From: Bradyrhizobium sp. BR13661
GTDB taxonomy: Bacteria; Pseudomonadota; Alphaproteobacteria; Rhizobiales; Xanthobacteraceae
Assembly: GCF_029892425.1 (NCBI RefSeq)
Contig: NZ_JARXWB010000043.1
Location: 1 to 59,712, forward strand
Reading direction: 5' to 3'
DNA length: 59,712 nucleotides
Position numbers and translations under genes: made by a program. Positions 24,406 through 33,116 of this stretch are shown here, piece by piece; the first letter of the stretch is position 1, and each line of letters starts with the position of its first letter. The notes under the pieces are model-generated. The model saw only the letters and a list, made by a program, of their open reading frames with translations. It was not told the origin of the DNA and searched no databases.

Positions 24406-26556
24406 TCAAGCCGCCCGCACGACGTCGAGAAACTTGCCTACCTCCGTTCTCAGATAGGTACTCTCGTTTGACAGCGACTGCGCAGCCGACAGGACATGAG
24501 ATGAGGCGGCCCCGGTTTCGCTGGCCCCGCGCTGAACATCAACGATATTCGAGGAGACCTCCTCCGTGCCCCGTGAGGCCTGCTGGATGTTTCGAGAAAT
24601 CTCCTGAGTGGCGGCGCCTTGCTCTTCCACGGCCGCTGCGATCGCCGAAGAGATCTCCGACAGGCGCTCGATCGTCGAGCTGATCTCCTTGATCGCCATC
24701 ACCGAATCCTGGGTTGCTGCCTGAATGCCGGATACTTGCTGGCCGATTTCGCCAGTGGCTTTGGCGGTCTGCTCGGCGAGGGCCTTTACCTCGGACGCAA
24801 CCACTGCAAAACCTCGTCCGGCCTCGCCGGCGCGGGCCGCCTCAATGGTGGCATTCAAGGCGAGAAGATTGGTTTGTCCGGCAATGGTGTTGATCAGCTC
24901 AACGACGTCACCGATGCGTGCAGCGGCTTTTGACAATTCATTGACCCGCTCATTCGTCGTGCGGGCTTGTTCGACGGCCCCGCTGGCAATCCGGGCCGAC
25001 TCCTGAACCTGACGGCTGATCTCGTGGACGGAAGAGGTCAGCTCTTCGGCGGCGGAAGCAACCGATTGGACGTTGGTCGAGGCTTCCTCGGAGGCGGCCG
25101 CCACCGCGGTCGCAAGCTGCTGGGAACGAGTTGCGGTCGAAGACAGCGTGGAGGCTGATGATTCCAGATCATTTGAGGCAGAGGACACGGTCTCGATGAT
25201 GTTTCCGACGGCCCCCTCGAACTCGCTGGCGAGCCGCGCCATATCGAATTTGCGTTGCGCGGCCGCCTGCTGTTCGACGGCCTTCACCTCTGCGGCATTG
25301 AACCGGACGATGGCCTGGACGTTCTGCATGTTGCGCAGCGCCTCGCCGAGTTCGTCGTCGTGCTCGACTGGAATGCGGTTGTCGAGCTTGTCCATCGCTA
25401 TATTGAGCATCGTTTCGTTCAGGACTTTCAATGGCCGCAGCACGCTGCGAATGGTTTGCGTTCCAATACATCCACCCAACAACAGGCCGACCAGGAGAAT
25501 GATGGAAGCTATCACGATCGCGACAATATATTCATGGATGGCCGTATCGTACTCCCGCTGGGCTTCCTTGACCTGGATCTCCACGAGCTTGTCGAGATCC
25601 TGCTTGGCGGCCGCAAAGAATTCGCCCGCCTTGCCCGCCAGCAGCAGATTGGCTTCGTCGAACTTGCGTTCGCCAAGCAGAGCAAGCGCAGGCTTAACGG
25701 CGTTGTCCGCATAATTCTTGCGCTTCGAGGAGAAGCTTTCTGCAAGGGCTTTTTCCTCTGGCGTGAAATAAGTCGTCAGATAGTCACCCCAGACCTTGGT
25801 AATTCGTTCGATGTTCGCGCTGACCTTAGACGCGACGTCGCCAACCGGCCTCTCGGCACGGCCGTTGGCAGCTGCTTCGTATTGCAGCGTCGCGTTTTGC
25901 AGCATGCGATCATTGATCTCAAGCAATTGAGACAGCGGCACCGTTCGGTCTTCGTAAATCGATTTCATTCGGATATTGCTGGCGCGCGTCGACAGGATGC
26001 CGGTCAGCGCCGCAACGACCATGAACACAGCGAGTACGGAAACGAGCATCGTCAAGCGCGCCTTCAATGTGCCGGTGAAGAACGACAGCCGATCGACGAC
26101 CGACCGGCGCCGGATCACACCTGCGCTAATCCTGTAGTCCTGCGCCTTCCTGTCGCGCAGCAGCTTGTAGACCTTTTCAGCCTCCTCACGCTGGTCGGCG
26201 GAAAGCCTGGTTCGAATTGAGGTATAGCCGACGATCTGGCCGTTCTCACGCACCGGCGAGGCGGTAGCCAGAACCCAATAGAAATCCCCGTTCTTGCGGC
26301 GGTTCTTCACCGCGCCAACCCAGGGATTGCCGCCCTTTAGTGTCTCCCAGAGATTAGCGAACGCTTCCGGCGGCATGTCGGGGTGGCGGACGATGTTGTG
26401 TGGCTGCCCTATCAGCTCCGCCTCGGTAAAGCCCGACGCAGCGACAAACGCCGCGTTGAAATAGGTCAGTTTCCCTTTCAGATCCGTCTTGGAGACGATG
26501 ATGGTTTCATCGGAGATCGGATATTCGACGGTCGTCACAGGAAGATTGGTGCGCAT
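24406..26556 (-). CDS. Methyl-accepting chemotaxis protein with N-terminal PAS (Aer-like)
   Basis: The protein is about 716 residues from Met at 26556. A cytoplasmic PAS domain (GKLTYFNAAFVAASGFTEAE, HPDMPPEAFANLWETL, residues ~25-125) resembles the Aer energy sensor. A membrane segment (~residues 165-185), a four-helix sensor, a second segment (IVAIVIASIILLVGLLLGGC), HAMP and a full signalling domain follow. The hairpin tip is INTIAGQTNLLALNATIEAA and RAGEAGRGFAVVASEVKALA. It relays redox, oxygen or ligand signals to CheA. cheY and cheR genes lie upstream on the other strand. Longer starts exist, but extra residues lack homology. Confidence 0.9.
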   Translation of the reverse strand: MRTNLPVTTVEYPISDETIIVSKTDLKGKLTYFNAAFVAASGFTEAELIGQPHNIVRHPDMPPEAFANLWETLKGGNPWVGAVKNRRKNGDFYWVLATASPVRENGQIVGYTSIRTRLSADQREEAEKVYKLLRDRKAQDYRISAGVIRRRSVVDRLSFFTGTLKARLTMLVSVLAVFMVVAALTGILSTRASNIRMKSIYEDRTVPLSQLLEINDRMLQNATLQYEAAANGRAERPVGDVASKVSANIERITKVWGDYLTTYFTPEEKALAESFSSKRKNYADNAVKPALALLGERKFDEANLLLAGKAGEFFAAAKQDLDKLVEIQVKEAQREYDTAIHEYIVAIVIASIILLVGLLLGGCIGTQTIRSVLRPLKVLNETMLNIAMDKLDNRIPVEHDDELGEALRNMQNVQAIVRFNAAEVKAVEQQAAAQRKFDMARLASEFEGAVGNIIETVSSASNDLESSASTLSSTATRSQQLATAVAAASEEASTNVQSVASAAEELTSSVHEISRQVQESARIASGAVEQARTTNERVNELSKAAARIGDVVELINTIAGQTNLLALNATIEAARAGEAGRGFAVVASEVKALAEQTAKATGEIGQQVSGIQAATQDSVMAIKEISSTIERLSEISSAIAAAVEEQGAATQEISRNIQQASRGTEEVSSNIVDVQRGASETGAASSHVLSAAQSLSNESTYLRTEVGKFLDVVRAA

Positions 26557-26980
26557 CTGCAGACCTAGCTTACGAATTTTGTGACCGATGGAATCAGCCG
26601 GTTCCTGATATTCTGATTGGAATGCTTCTAGATTGTTTAACTGTTGAGCACCGTAGGAACACGGAGGGCGCGTTCGGTTTCCGCGTGCATCGACTGCGTT
26701 GGGAATTCGCTTTTGCCTAGATCCCAAGAATGCTTCGGTGCACCGTCGGTATTGCCGTGTTGTTTGAAAATGCGACCCGTTGGCGAGCAGTCACTCCATA
26801 CCGTATTTGTGCGGACCCGAAACTTAACGGGAGGGAGAATACTCAGCGGGTATTCGGCTAAAGAAGCCGCCGAACACGTATCGGCACTGTCGCGGAGTAA
26901 ACGCCGAGCAGCGGTTGCGTGGAACGCGTTTGAGATTGGTTCGCTCCAGCGCAGTCCGTCTGCCGTCTTTGGGAAGACTC
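26557..26980. other. Divergent promoter region, chemoreceptor / cheY
   Basis: These 424 bases separate the minus-strand chemoreceptor from the plus-strand cheY. No gene, hairpin or known box is recognised; the promoters of both units must lie here. Confidence 0.35.
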
Positions 26981-27358
26981 ATGAAGACATGCATGGTCGT
27001 CGATGACTCCAGTGTCGGGCGGAAGATCGCACGGCGAATTCTAGAAGAACTGGAATTCCGGATCATCGAAGCCAAGGACGGGGAGAAGGCAGTGGAGGCG
27101 CGCAAAAGTGATCTTCCCGACGTTGTGTTGCTCGACTGGGACACGCAGGTCACCGACGGATGCGAATTGTTCGGAAACTTGCTTCGTCTGTCGGGCGGCG
27201 ATCAGCCGATCGTGGTGATCTGCACAACCGAAAGCAATATCGATCACATCTCGGATGCGCTGCATGCCGGATCCGACGAGTACGTCGTGAAGCCTTTCAA
27301 CAGGGACGCTGTCGTGGCCAGATTCCAAGATATCCGAGATTCCAAGATATCCGACTGA
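26981..27358 (+). CDS. CheY-like single-domain response regulator
   Basis: The 125-residue protein is a stand-alone receiver: acidic pair in MVVDDSSVGR, phosphoacceptor Asp in VVLLDWDTQVTDG (~residue 53), Thr in VICTTES and Lys in EYVVKPF. Met at 26981 is chosen because the receiver begins there, preceded by GGGAAG. It is likely to transmit signals from the chemotaxis cluster to the flagellar motor or another output. cheR follows 56 bases later on the same strand, suggesting co-transcription. Confidence 0.88.
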   Translation: MKTCMVVDDSSVGRKIARRILEELEFRIIEAKDGEKAVEARKSDLPDVVLLDWDTQVTDGCELFGNLLRLSGGDQPIVVICTTESNIDHISDALHAGSDEYVVKPFNRDAVVARFQDIRDSKISD

Positions 27359-27414
27359 TTGACCAGAATTCGCGGATATCTCCGTGATCAATTCGCCTGC
27401 TTTCGAGAGCACCC

Positions 27415-28293
27415 ATGATCCCTCCTGACTACGAATTCCTGCGCAAACTTCTCAAGGATCATTCAGGTCTCGATCTGTCGTCAGACAAGCAATACCTGCT
27501 TGAAAGCCGGCTGCTCCCATTGGCGCGCAAATCTGGGATGCGCGACGTTAGCGACCTCGTGCAGAAGCTGAAGGGTGGCTCGAGTCCCTTTGTCGCTCAG
27601 GTGGTCGAAGCAATGACCACCAATGAGACGTTCTTCTTCCGGGACAAGACACCGTTCGATCATTTTCGCGATGTGATCATGCCAGAGCTGCTTAAGACGC
27701 GCGCGGGTCGCCGGAGCGTTCGGATCTGGTGCGCGGCCGGCTCAACCGGCCAGGAACCTTATTCGATCGCGATGTGCTTGAAGGAGATGGGGCTAGCTTT
27801 GAATGGTTGGCGAGTTGAGGTTCTTGCAACCGATCTCTCGCAGGAAGTGCTCGAGAAGTCCAAGACGGGACTCTACAGCCAGTTTGAAGTCCAGCGCGGT
27901 CTGCCAATTCAGTTACTGGTCAAATACTTCAAGCAGACAGGCGAGCTTTGGCAGATCAATGCCGATCTGCGCGCGATGGTTCAGCATCGCCAGCTCAATC
28001 TCCTGCATGACTTTTCAAGGCTTGGTATCTTTGACGTCATTTTCTGCAGAAATGTGCTGATCTATTTCGATCAAGAAACTAAGATCAATATCTTTAATCG
28101 CCTGGCCAAGGCGATTGAGCCTGACGGCTTTCTAATGCTCGGCGCGGCTGAGACTCTCGTGGGGCTGATGGACGCGTTTAAGCCGGTGACGGAACGACGT
28201 GGTCTCTACAGGCCGACCGGTGCCATGAACAGGCTGGGGAAGATGTCAACCCGAGGCGCGCCTGCATTAACGGCTGGTACCGGGCTTCGATAG
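27415..28293 (+). CDS. cheR: Chemotaxis protein methyltransferase CheR
   Basis: The 292-residue enzyme methylates glutamates of chemoreceptors with S-adenosylmethionine. It shows the N-terminal helical domain (FLRKLLKDHSGLDLSSDKQY), the SAM motif RIWCAAGSTGQEPYSIAM near residue 104, ATDLSQEVLEKSKTGLY, and the FDVIFCRNVLIYFD active-site loop near 207. Length is normal. With cheY upstream and a chemoreceptor across the promoter region, it forms a small chemotaxis cluster lacking cheA, cheW and cheB in this window. Confidence 0.93.
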   Translation: MIPPDYEFLRKLLKDHSGLDLSSDKQYLLESRLLPLARKSGMRDVSDLVQKLKGGSSPFVAQVVEAMTTNETFFFRDKTPFDHFRDVIMPELLKTRAGRRSVRIWCAAGSTGQEPYSIAMCLKEMGLALNGWRVEVLATDLSQEVLEKSKTGLYSQFEVQRGLPIQLLVKYFKQTGELWQINADLRAMVQHRQLNLLHDFSRLGIFDVIFCRNVLIYFDQETKINIFNRLAKAIEPDGFLMLGAAETLVGLMDAFKPVTERRGLYRPTGAMNRLGKMSTRGAPALTAGTGLR

Positions 28294-28676
28294 GTACGCA
28301 ACCTTCAATCGCCGAAACTCGTAAGCAGGCACTGCCTTTCGGGTTCGACCAACGCTCGATCAAGTTCACACCCCTGCTTCCGGATCGCGGACGCATCAAA
28401 CGGCTGCCGAGTCTCCCGAGCGGAAAACCGCGACCTTTCGCCCACACGCAGTTTGCAAGTCTGGCTTGGCCTTATATTCGCACTTTCTCTCGCTGACAGG
28501 GGCATCCACAACGCCGCAAACGCAACGCACGCGGACACGCCAACCGAGCCGATAAAGCCTCGCCATGGGTCTCGATTGACAAGTGAACAAAATAGGACAC
28601 GACCGTCCGGTCAACACGGAATGCGGCCCAATGTTCCGTCCCTCCGCGCAAATTTGCCAGATCGAGCCTGACGCTC
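28294..28676. other. Intergenic, nothing supported
   Basis: Overlapping frames on both strands are Arg/Ser-rich without motifs. No hairpin terminator was identified right after cheR. Confidence 0.3.
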
Positions 28677-28913
28677 TTGAGCTGGCGGGCGGACCAGGTT
28701 ATCGCAGTGTGTGATGGAGACGTACGAGCGGCGGTCTGCGCGCTGATCGTTGCCGAGGGTCTGCTCGAACCCGAGCGAAACCTACGCTTCGTCTTCAAGA
28801 GAATACGCGCGAGGGCGGAGATCTCCGGTATCGAACCAAGTTTGAGCCTGCGGGAATTACGTCCTTTGGCACACCAGCATTTAGACAGAGCCGGCCGGGG
28901 ATGCACTCATTGA
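28677..28913 (+). CDS. Possible small conserved protein (DGDxRAAVxALIVA type)
   Basis: A TTG-started frame gives LSWRADQVIAVCDGDVRAAV and then CALIVAEGLLEPERN, which resembles a short Bradyrhizobium protein family (ICGGDARAAVKALIVANEFLE), recalled and not verified. The later part looks less conserved and overlaps the diguanylate cyclase 3' end on the other strand by 33 bases. It may be a degenerate copy. Confidence 0.3.
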   Translation: MSWRADQVIAVCDGDVRAAVCALIVAEGLLEPERNLRFVFKRIRARAEISGIEPSLSLRELRPLAHQHLDRAGRGCTH

Positions 28914-29549
28914 ATCGTTCCAGACGATTACGCGGTTCCTTCCCATCGCCTTGGCGACGTAAAGAGCGTTGTCGGCGCGATCAATGGACTGCTCTACGGG
29001 TATGTCCGGGTCCAAAAGGGTCAACCCGAACGAGACGGTGACTTGAAACATCTCCTTGCCATTCGCGTCAATTCGCAACGCCCCGAGTTCCTCCCGCAAC
29101 CGATCAACGACGTCGCGGCCTGCCTTCAGGTCGGCGTCCGGCATAAAGATCAGAAACTCGTCGCCGCCAAATCGAAATATCTTGTCGTAGGGGCGCAGGT
29201 GCATGATGATGTGGCGCGCAAAATAGATCAGCACCTTGTCCCCGGTGGCGTGTCCATACTTATCGTTGATAGCCTTGAAGTGATCCAGATCCATCATCGC
29301 CAGGGCGCACGGTTGCACGCCGCGCCTTACCAGTTCCCGTTGCTCGCGGAGGCCTGTCAGCAACGATGTGCGGCTCCGCGTCCCCGTCAACGGATCAAGG
29401 TTAAAGAGCGTATCCGCGAGTTCACGCTGGACGGTCGCGAGTTCCAGACGCAGACGTTTCACCGAGGTCACGAAGCGTTCGAAGTCCCCGATCTCGATCG
29501 GGTCGCCACTCGCGGACGCCCGCAGGAGTCTCGCCGCATGCTGATGCAT
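28881..29549 (-). CDS. GGDEF diguanylate cyclase, remnant of a CZB-GGDEF (DgcZ-like) gene
   Basis: The intact 222-residue part holds the end of a CZB zinc-sensor domain (MHQHAARLLRASASGDP, residues 1-40) and a complete GGDEF domain: LDPLTGTRSR, MMDLDHFKAINDKYGHATGD, FRFGGDEFLIF active site near residue 127, ending ADNALYVAKAMGRNRVI. It would make c-di-GMP from two GTP. The layout matches E. coli DgcZ, where Zn2+ on the CZB domain inhibits the enzyme. Here the first half of CZB lies upstream but is separated by an in-frame TAA at 29616-29618. If translated from 29549, the cyclase would be free of zinc control, or the gene may be dead. Confidence 0.75.
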   Translation of the reverse strand: MHQHAARLLRASASGDPIEIGDFERFVTSVKRLRLELATVQRELADTLFNLDPLTGTRSRTSLLTGLREQRELVRRGVQPCALAMMDLDHFKAINDKYGHATGDKVLIYFARHIIMHLRPYDKIFRFGGDEFLIFMPDADLKAGRDVVDRLREELGALRIDANGKEMFQVTVSFGLTLLDPDIPVEQSIDRADNALYVAKAMGRNRVIVWNDSMSASPAGSV

Positions 29550-29809
29550 CCGCTCATGCTCAAGTCCGATCTCTGCGACGCCGGGATGGTATTCAAGCTC
29601 GCTTATCCCATCCTTTTAGTACCATTGGCCAAACCGGCACATGCGATGCGCGTCGTCGCTGATATCCCGTTGATCCGGCGCCAGATCACGGTGCCGAAAT
29701 TCATTTCGGCCCATCGCTCGTGGTTTTAAGCGGCCTGCTCCAGCTCCTTCAGCGCAAGGCGCATTTTCTCGTCGGGCATGGTGGGAATGGGCATCTTGCG
29801 CTTCCTCAT
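29550..29809 (-). pseudogene. Broken N-terminal CZB domain of the diguanylate cyclase
   Basis: From the ATG at 29809 the frame reads MRKRKMPIPTMPDEKMRLAL-KELEQAA, then TAA at 29726-29728, then NHERWAEMNFGT in the same frame. After a frameshift near 29690-29700 the next frame reads DLAPDQRDISDDAHRMCRFG-QWY, then TAA at 29616-29618, then KDGISELEYHPGVAEIGLEH leading into the 29549 start. These pieces match the order of CZB zinc ligands (His in NHERW, Cys in MCRFGQW, two His in EHERMHQH). Two stops and one frameshift thus disrupt an otherwise complete CZB-GGDEF gene. Confidence 0.7.
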
Positions 29810-29849
29810 ATCCTGCCGTTGATTGGCTGATTATCGCGCAACGGCACAA

Positions 29850-30404
29850 CTAAGGTTGAAGGAACTGCATGGCGTTGTAAACGATGACGCCGCCCAGCAC
29901 GGCCACGGCGTAAGGCATAGGATATCCTCCACCGATCCTGATACGCTCCGCCTTGAGCGTCCGGACAAACCCGCTCTTCTTCGCCGAAGGAGCAGCTTCC
30001 GCCGCGGCGGATCGAGGCTCGGGCAGACGCTTAAGCCCGTAATGCGCCGCGAGATAGAAGCAGCTGAGCAGCCCGCCGGCCAGAACGATGTCGATCAAGA
30101 GCTGTCCAACGCGATCGGGCGGGACAAGAAGTGTCACGGCGCTGATGAGCTTCAGGTCGCCGCCCCCAATGATCTTGACGTGAGCGACGATCCATAGCCC
30201 GAAGAATACAATGATGGCAACGAGCAGGCTAAACCAAACCAGCCCGGGTCTCAAAGCAAGACCCTGAGCAAATCCGATCACGGCGATAGCCACCACAAGC
30301 TCATTTGGAATGACTCTGTCCTTCAAATCGATGGCAGCGCTGATGCCGAGCACAATCAGGCTCGCCGGCTGACAGATAGCGTGGACCAGAAACAGAAGGC
30401 TCAT
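29850..30404 (-). CDS. cpaA: Prepilin peptidase CpaA/TadV
   Basis: The 184-residue integral membrane aspartyl protease processes Flp-type prepilins. It shows the A24 family residues: Asp in GISAAIDLKDRVIPNEL (~residue 26) and the GxGD-type motif KIIGGGDLKLISA (~residue 80), with about six hydrophobic segments. The C-terminal ~45 residues are a variable tail. It lies downstream of two flp copies on the same strand, 72 bases after the dead copy, so it likely belongs to the pilin transcript. Confidence 0.9.
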   Translation of the reverse strand: MSLLFLVHAICQPASLIVLGISAAIDLKDRVIPNELVVAIAVIGFAQGLALRPGLVWFSLLVAIIVFFGLWIVAHVKIIGGGDLKLISAVTLLVPPDRVGQLLIDIVLAGGLLSCFYLAAHYGLKRLPEPRSAAAEAAPSAKKSGFVRTLKAERIRIGGGYPMPYAVAVLGGVIVYNAMQFLQP

Positions 30405-30475
30405 GGCTTCTGTCCACCCGCAAATGCCGCGCGTCCTGGCGCGCGGCGACGACGCCAGCGTCGCTGGTGTAAACT

Positions 30476-30667
30476 ACTAGGCATCGGTACCATTAGCTTG
30501 CCACTAATGTATTTGGATATGGCCTCGAGGTTGGCGCCGATGAGCGTTACGCCCACGATGATCACGACAGCGATCGGTGCGGCGAGAAGCCCCTATTCGA
30601 TCGCGGTGACACCTGACTAAAACTCCATCGAAAGCCAGCCGGCTACCCTTGTAGCGAACTTACGCAT
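30476..30667 (-). pseudogene. Dead second Flp pilin gene with two amber codons
   Basis: From the ATG at 30667 the sequence parallels the intact flp copy (MRKFATRVAGWLSME, then GVTAIE, then GLLAAPIAVVIIVGVTLIG). TAG codons interrupt it after SMEF and in place of the Tyr of AIEYG. A one-base deletion near the end shifts the last residues and removes the stop. Similarity to the other copy continues past the gene on both sides, indicating a tandem duplication of roughly 300 bp followed by decay. Confidence 0.8.
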
Positions 30668-30794
30668 CGCATGCCCCATTGTCAAAATCGACAAAATCGG
30701 AACGCGCTCATGACGTCCTGATGCGGTTCAACACCGCAACGGCAGTCTGGCGATCACCACATGGCGACGGCCACGGCGTCGCCGGCTGAGACTA

Positions 30795-30986
30795 CTAGGT
30801 GCCAGGTACCTTCAGCTTGCCGCCGATGTAGTTGAATATGGCCTGGAGGTTGGTGCCGATGAGCGTCACGCCCACGATGATCACGACAGCGATCAGCGCG
30901 GCGAGAAGCCCATATTCGATCGCGGTGACACCTGACTCAGAGTCGATCGAAAGCCAGCCGGCCACCTTTGTAGCGAACTTACGCAT
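30795..30986 (-). CDS. flp: Flp-type pilin (major pilus subunit)
   Basis: The 63-residue prepilin has a short basic leader, a cleavage site Gly before VTAIEYGLLAALIAVVIIVG, with the conserved Glu5 and Tyr6 of the Flp motif, and a short hydrophilic tail ending KLKVPGT. CpaA removes the leader and the mature pilins polymerise into the Tad pilus used for surface attachment. Met at 30986 gives a leader of typical length; an upstream Met at 31019 would extend it by 11 residues. Confidence 0.92.
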   Translation of the reverse strand: MRKFATKVAGWLSIDSESGVTAIEYGLLAALIAVVIIVGVTLIGTNLQAIFNYIGGKLKVPGT

Positions 30987-31369
30987 CCCATGCCCCTTTG
31001 TTCCTGAATACAGATACAATCAATGGTATTGATATTACAGATTGACAATTAAGCGTTGACATAGCTCAACACCCCAAAAGAATACGGTTCCCAAACCCTT
31101 GCGCGTTTTTGGACAGCACGTGCCCCGATGCGCCAAGGGCAAGAGCAACGGTATCGGTAACTCTGGCATTATAGTTCATGACGTTGCGCGATTATCGATC
31201 GGCGCTCGACGGCAGAGCATTTCGCATCGCGGAACGTTCTAATTTCGAGCAGCCATGTCAGGTCGGCTCGCGTGGAGCGAGCCGACATCGAGCCGTTATG
31301 CAACTGACCCGTTTTGCGGCTTCGTCATGTGGCCGCATCGCGGACAGCATCTGTATGGGGTACATTAGG
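30987..31369. other. Divergent promoter region flp / tadG
   Basis: About 380 bases, AT-rich from 31020 to 31080, with two TTGACA-like elements (ATTGACAATTAAG and GTTGACATAGC) that may serve as -35 boxes. No gene is supported. Confidence 0.4.
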
Positions 31370-32617
31370 ATGCGTATTCGGATCGGCGCCCTGGCACGAA
31401 AACTTCGCTGGTCGCACCAGGGCAGCGTCGCCATACAAATGGGCCTGTTAGCGGCCGTGTTGATCGGCATGGCCGCGTTGGCTGTCGACATCGGTTTCGC
31501 CATTTACAAGCATCGTCAAATGCAGTCGGCCGCGGACGCGGCGGCGTTCGGCGCCGCAACCGCACTGGCAACAGGCCATCCCGCCGATTTCAGGACCGAG
31601 GCGTATGCGCTCGCGGCCGCCGTCGGCTATGTCAACGGCGTCGATGGCGTCGTGATCACCGTCAATCATCCGCCGGTCAGTCCGCCGGCCAGCGCCGCGC
31701 ATGCCGCGGATCCAACCGCGGTCCAGGTGATCATCACCCAGCCTCAGACTCTCATTCTCGTTGGATTGTTCGGCTCGGGGATTTTCAAGCTGGGCGTAAG
31801 CGCGGTGGCGCTCCAGGGCAATGCGGGCCTCTATTGCGTTTTTGCGCTGGACCCTACGGCCTCCGCGGCGGTTTATCTCAACAACAACGCCGCCGTGAAT
31901 GCTTGCGGCGTCGGCGCCAACTCCAACAGCAACAGCGCCCTCACGCTCAACAACAACGCCTTGATCACGGGCCCCGTTTCGGTGGTCGGGAAGTGGTCGC
32001 TGGCGAACAACGCCAGACTTACCGGCACGCCTCAAAAGCAGAATGCCGCGGCGATGACGGACCCCTACGCCGGCGTCCCGCTGCAGCCGCCGCCAGGCCC
32101 TTGCACAAATCCGCCTGCGTCCGCCTCCACCGTGCATATCCTCAACCCCACCGGGGAAGTCCATTTATGCCGTTTGAATTACAGCAATAACGTAACGCTC
32201 AACCTCGACCCCGGCGCCTATTACATCGACACTCAACTAAGTCTGCAAAACAACGTGACGGTGAACGGAACCGGCGTCACGCTGATCATCAATGGCAATT
32301 ACGCCATGTCCCTTGGGAATAATTTGACGATGAACCTCACGGCCCCCACAAGTGGAGAATATACCGGTCTGGTCTTTGCCAGCCCCCGGACTGCGACTTC
32401 AACGAGTACTCAGAGATTCAGCAACAACACGATCCTGAACCTAAATGGCGCCGTCTATTTTCCGAATCAGATCCTCCAGTTCGACAACAACGCGACGCTG
32501 AATGCCCGCACCTGCGGTCAGCTGATCGCTCGCAAGATCGCGATTTACAATAACGCCACTCTCGGCTCTCAATGCGCCGTTCCGATCGGTGGCAGCGCGT
32601 CTCGGCTTGTCGAGTAG
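31370..32617 (+). CDS. tadG: TadG-like protein with N-terminal Flp-like segment and Asn-rich beta-helix
   Basis: The protein is about 415 residues from Met at 31370. It begins with a TadE/TadG-type segment (GSVAIQMGLLAAVLIGMAAL-AVDIGFAIYKHR) and then a Tad-type pseudopilin linker. From residue ~155 to the end there are nine NN-centred repeats such as LNNNALITG, LANNARLTG, YSNNVTLNL, LQNNVTVNG, LGNNLTMNL, FSNNTILNL and FDNNATLNA spaced about 20-25 residues. This is the pattern of a right-handed parallel beta-helix, interrupted by a Pro-rich loop. Such domains are known on some TadG proteins and may sit at the cell surface or the pilus base. The function is not established. Confidence 0.82.
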   Translation: MRIRIGALARKLRWSHQGSVAIQMGLLAAVLIGMAALAVDIGFAIYKHRQMQSAADAAAFGAATALATGHPADFRTEAYALAAAVGYVNGVDGVVITVNHPPVSPPASAAHAADPTAVQVIITQPQTLILVGLFGSGIFKLGVSAVALQGNAGLYCVFALDPTASAAVYLNNNAAVNACGVGANSNSNSALTLNNNALITGPVSVVGKWSLANNARLTGTPQKQNAAAMTDPYAGVPLQPPPGPCTNPPASASTVHILNPTGEVHLCRLNYSNNVTLNLDPGAYYIDTQLSLQNNVTVNGTGVTLIINGNYAMSLGNNLTMNLTAPTSGEYTGLVFASPRTATSTSTQRFSNNTILNLNGAVYFPNQILQFDNNATLNARTCGQLIARKIAIYNNATLGSQCAVPIGGSASRLVE

Positions 32618-32630
32618 ACGAGGAGCATTT

Positions 32631-33113
32631 ATGACCCCGACCAAGACGAGATTTGGAAAACTGTCCGGACGCCGGAGTGAATCGGGCACGGCGGCCATCG
32701 AGTTCGCGCTGTTTATCCCATTCCTGTTCATTCTACTGGTGGGGACGGTCGATCTCGGGTTCGCCATGTATGAGGCAATGCAGGTGAGCAATGCGGTCGA
32801 AGCAGGCATGCTATATGCGGCCAAGAACGGTTGGGATTCCGCGGGCATTACCAATTCGGTACTCAATGCGAGCAGCGTCTATCCGGGCGGCACGCCGGCC
32901 CTGACAGCCACTCCGGCTCCATCGCAGTTTTGCGGCTGTCCACAAGCAACCGGCATCGCGGTGGCGACATGCAGTTCGACTTGCCCCGACGGGAGCGCTG
33001 TGAGCCAATATGTTCAGGTCAACGCGGCGCTCAATCACCTGAGCATTTTGTCCCTTCCCGGTCTGCCGGTGCCGAGCACATTTACCGCGAAAGCGGTGGT
33101 CAGGGTGAACTAG
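32631..33113 (+). CDS. tadE: TadE-family pseudopilin
   Basis: The 160-residue protein has the TadE signature (SGTAAIEFALFIPFLFILLV-GTVDLGFAMYEAMQ) with Glu5 of the processed helix, then a periplasmic domain with a cysteine cluster (FCGCPQATGIAVATCSSTCP). GAGGAG eight bases before the ATG at 32631 sets the start. It follows tadG by 13 bases and overlaps nothing. TadE and TadF are needed for pilus assembly as minor pseudopilins. Confidence 0.88.
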   Translation: MTPTKTRFGKLSGRRSESGTAAIEFALFIPFLFILLVGTVDLGFAMYEAMQVSNAVEAGMLYAAKNGWDSAGITNSVLNASSVYPGGTPALTATPAPSQFCGCPQATGIAVATCSSTCPDGSAVSQYVQVNAALNHLSILSLPGLPVPSTFTAKAVVRVN

Positions 33114-33116
33114 GCG

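Noticed and set aside
24406..26556. Reading the chemoreceptor as a phage or pilus chemotaxis (Pil-Chp) component
   Set aside because: No pil or cheA genes are adjacent; PAS, HAMP and tip sequences match ordinary Aer-like chemoreceptors.
28472..28906. 144-codon minus frame
   Set aside because: It is Arg/Ser-rich with no motif, and overlaps the end of the GGDEF gene in a different frame.
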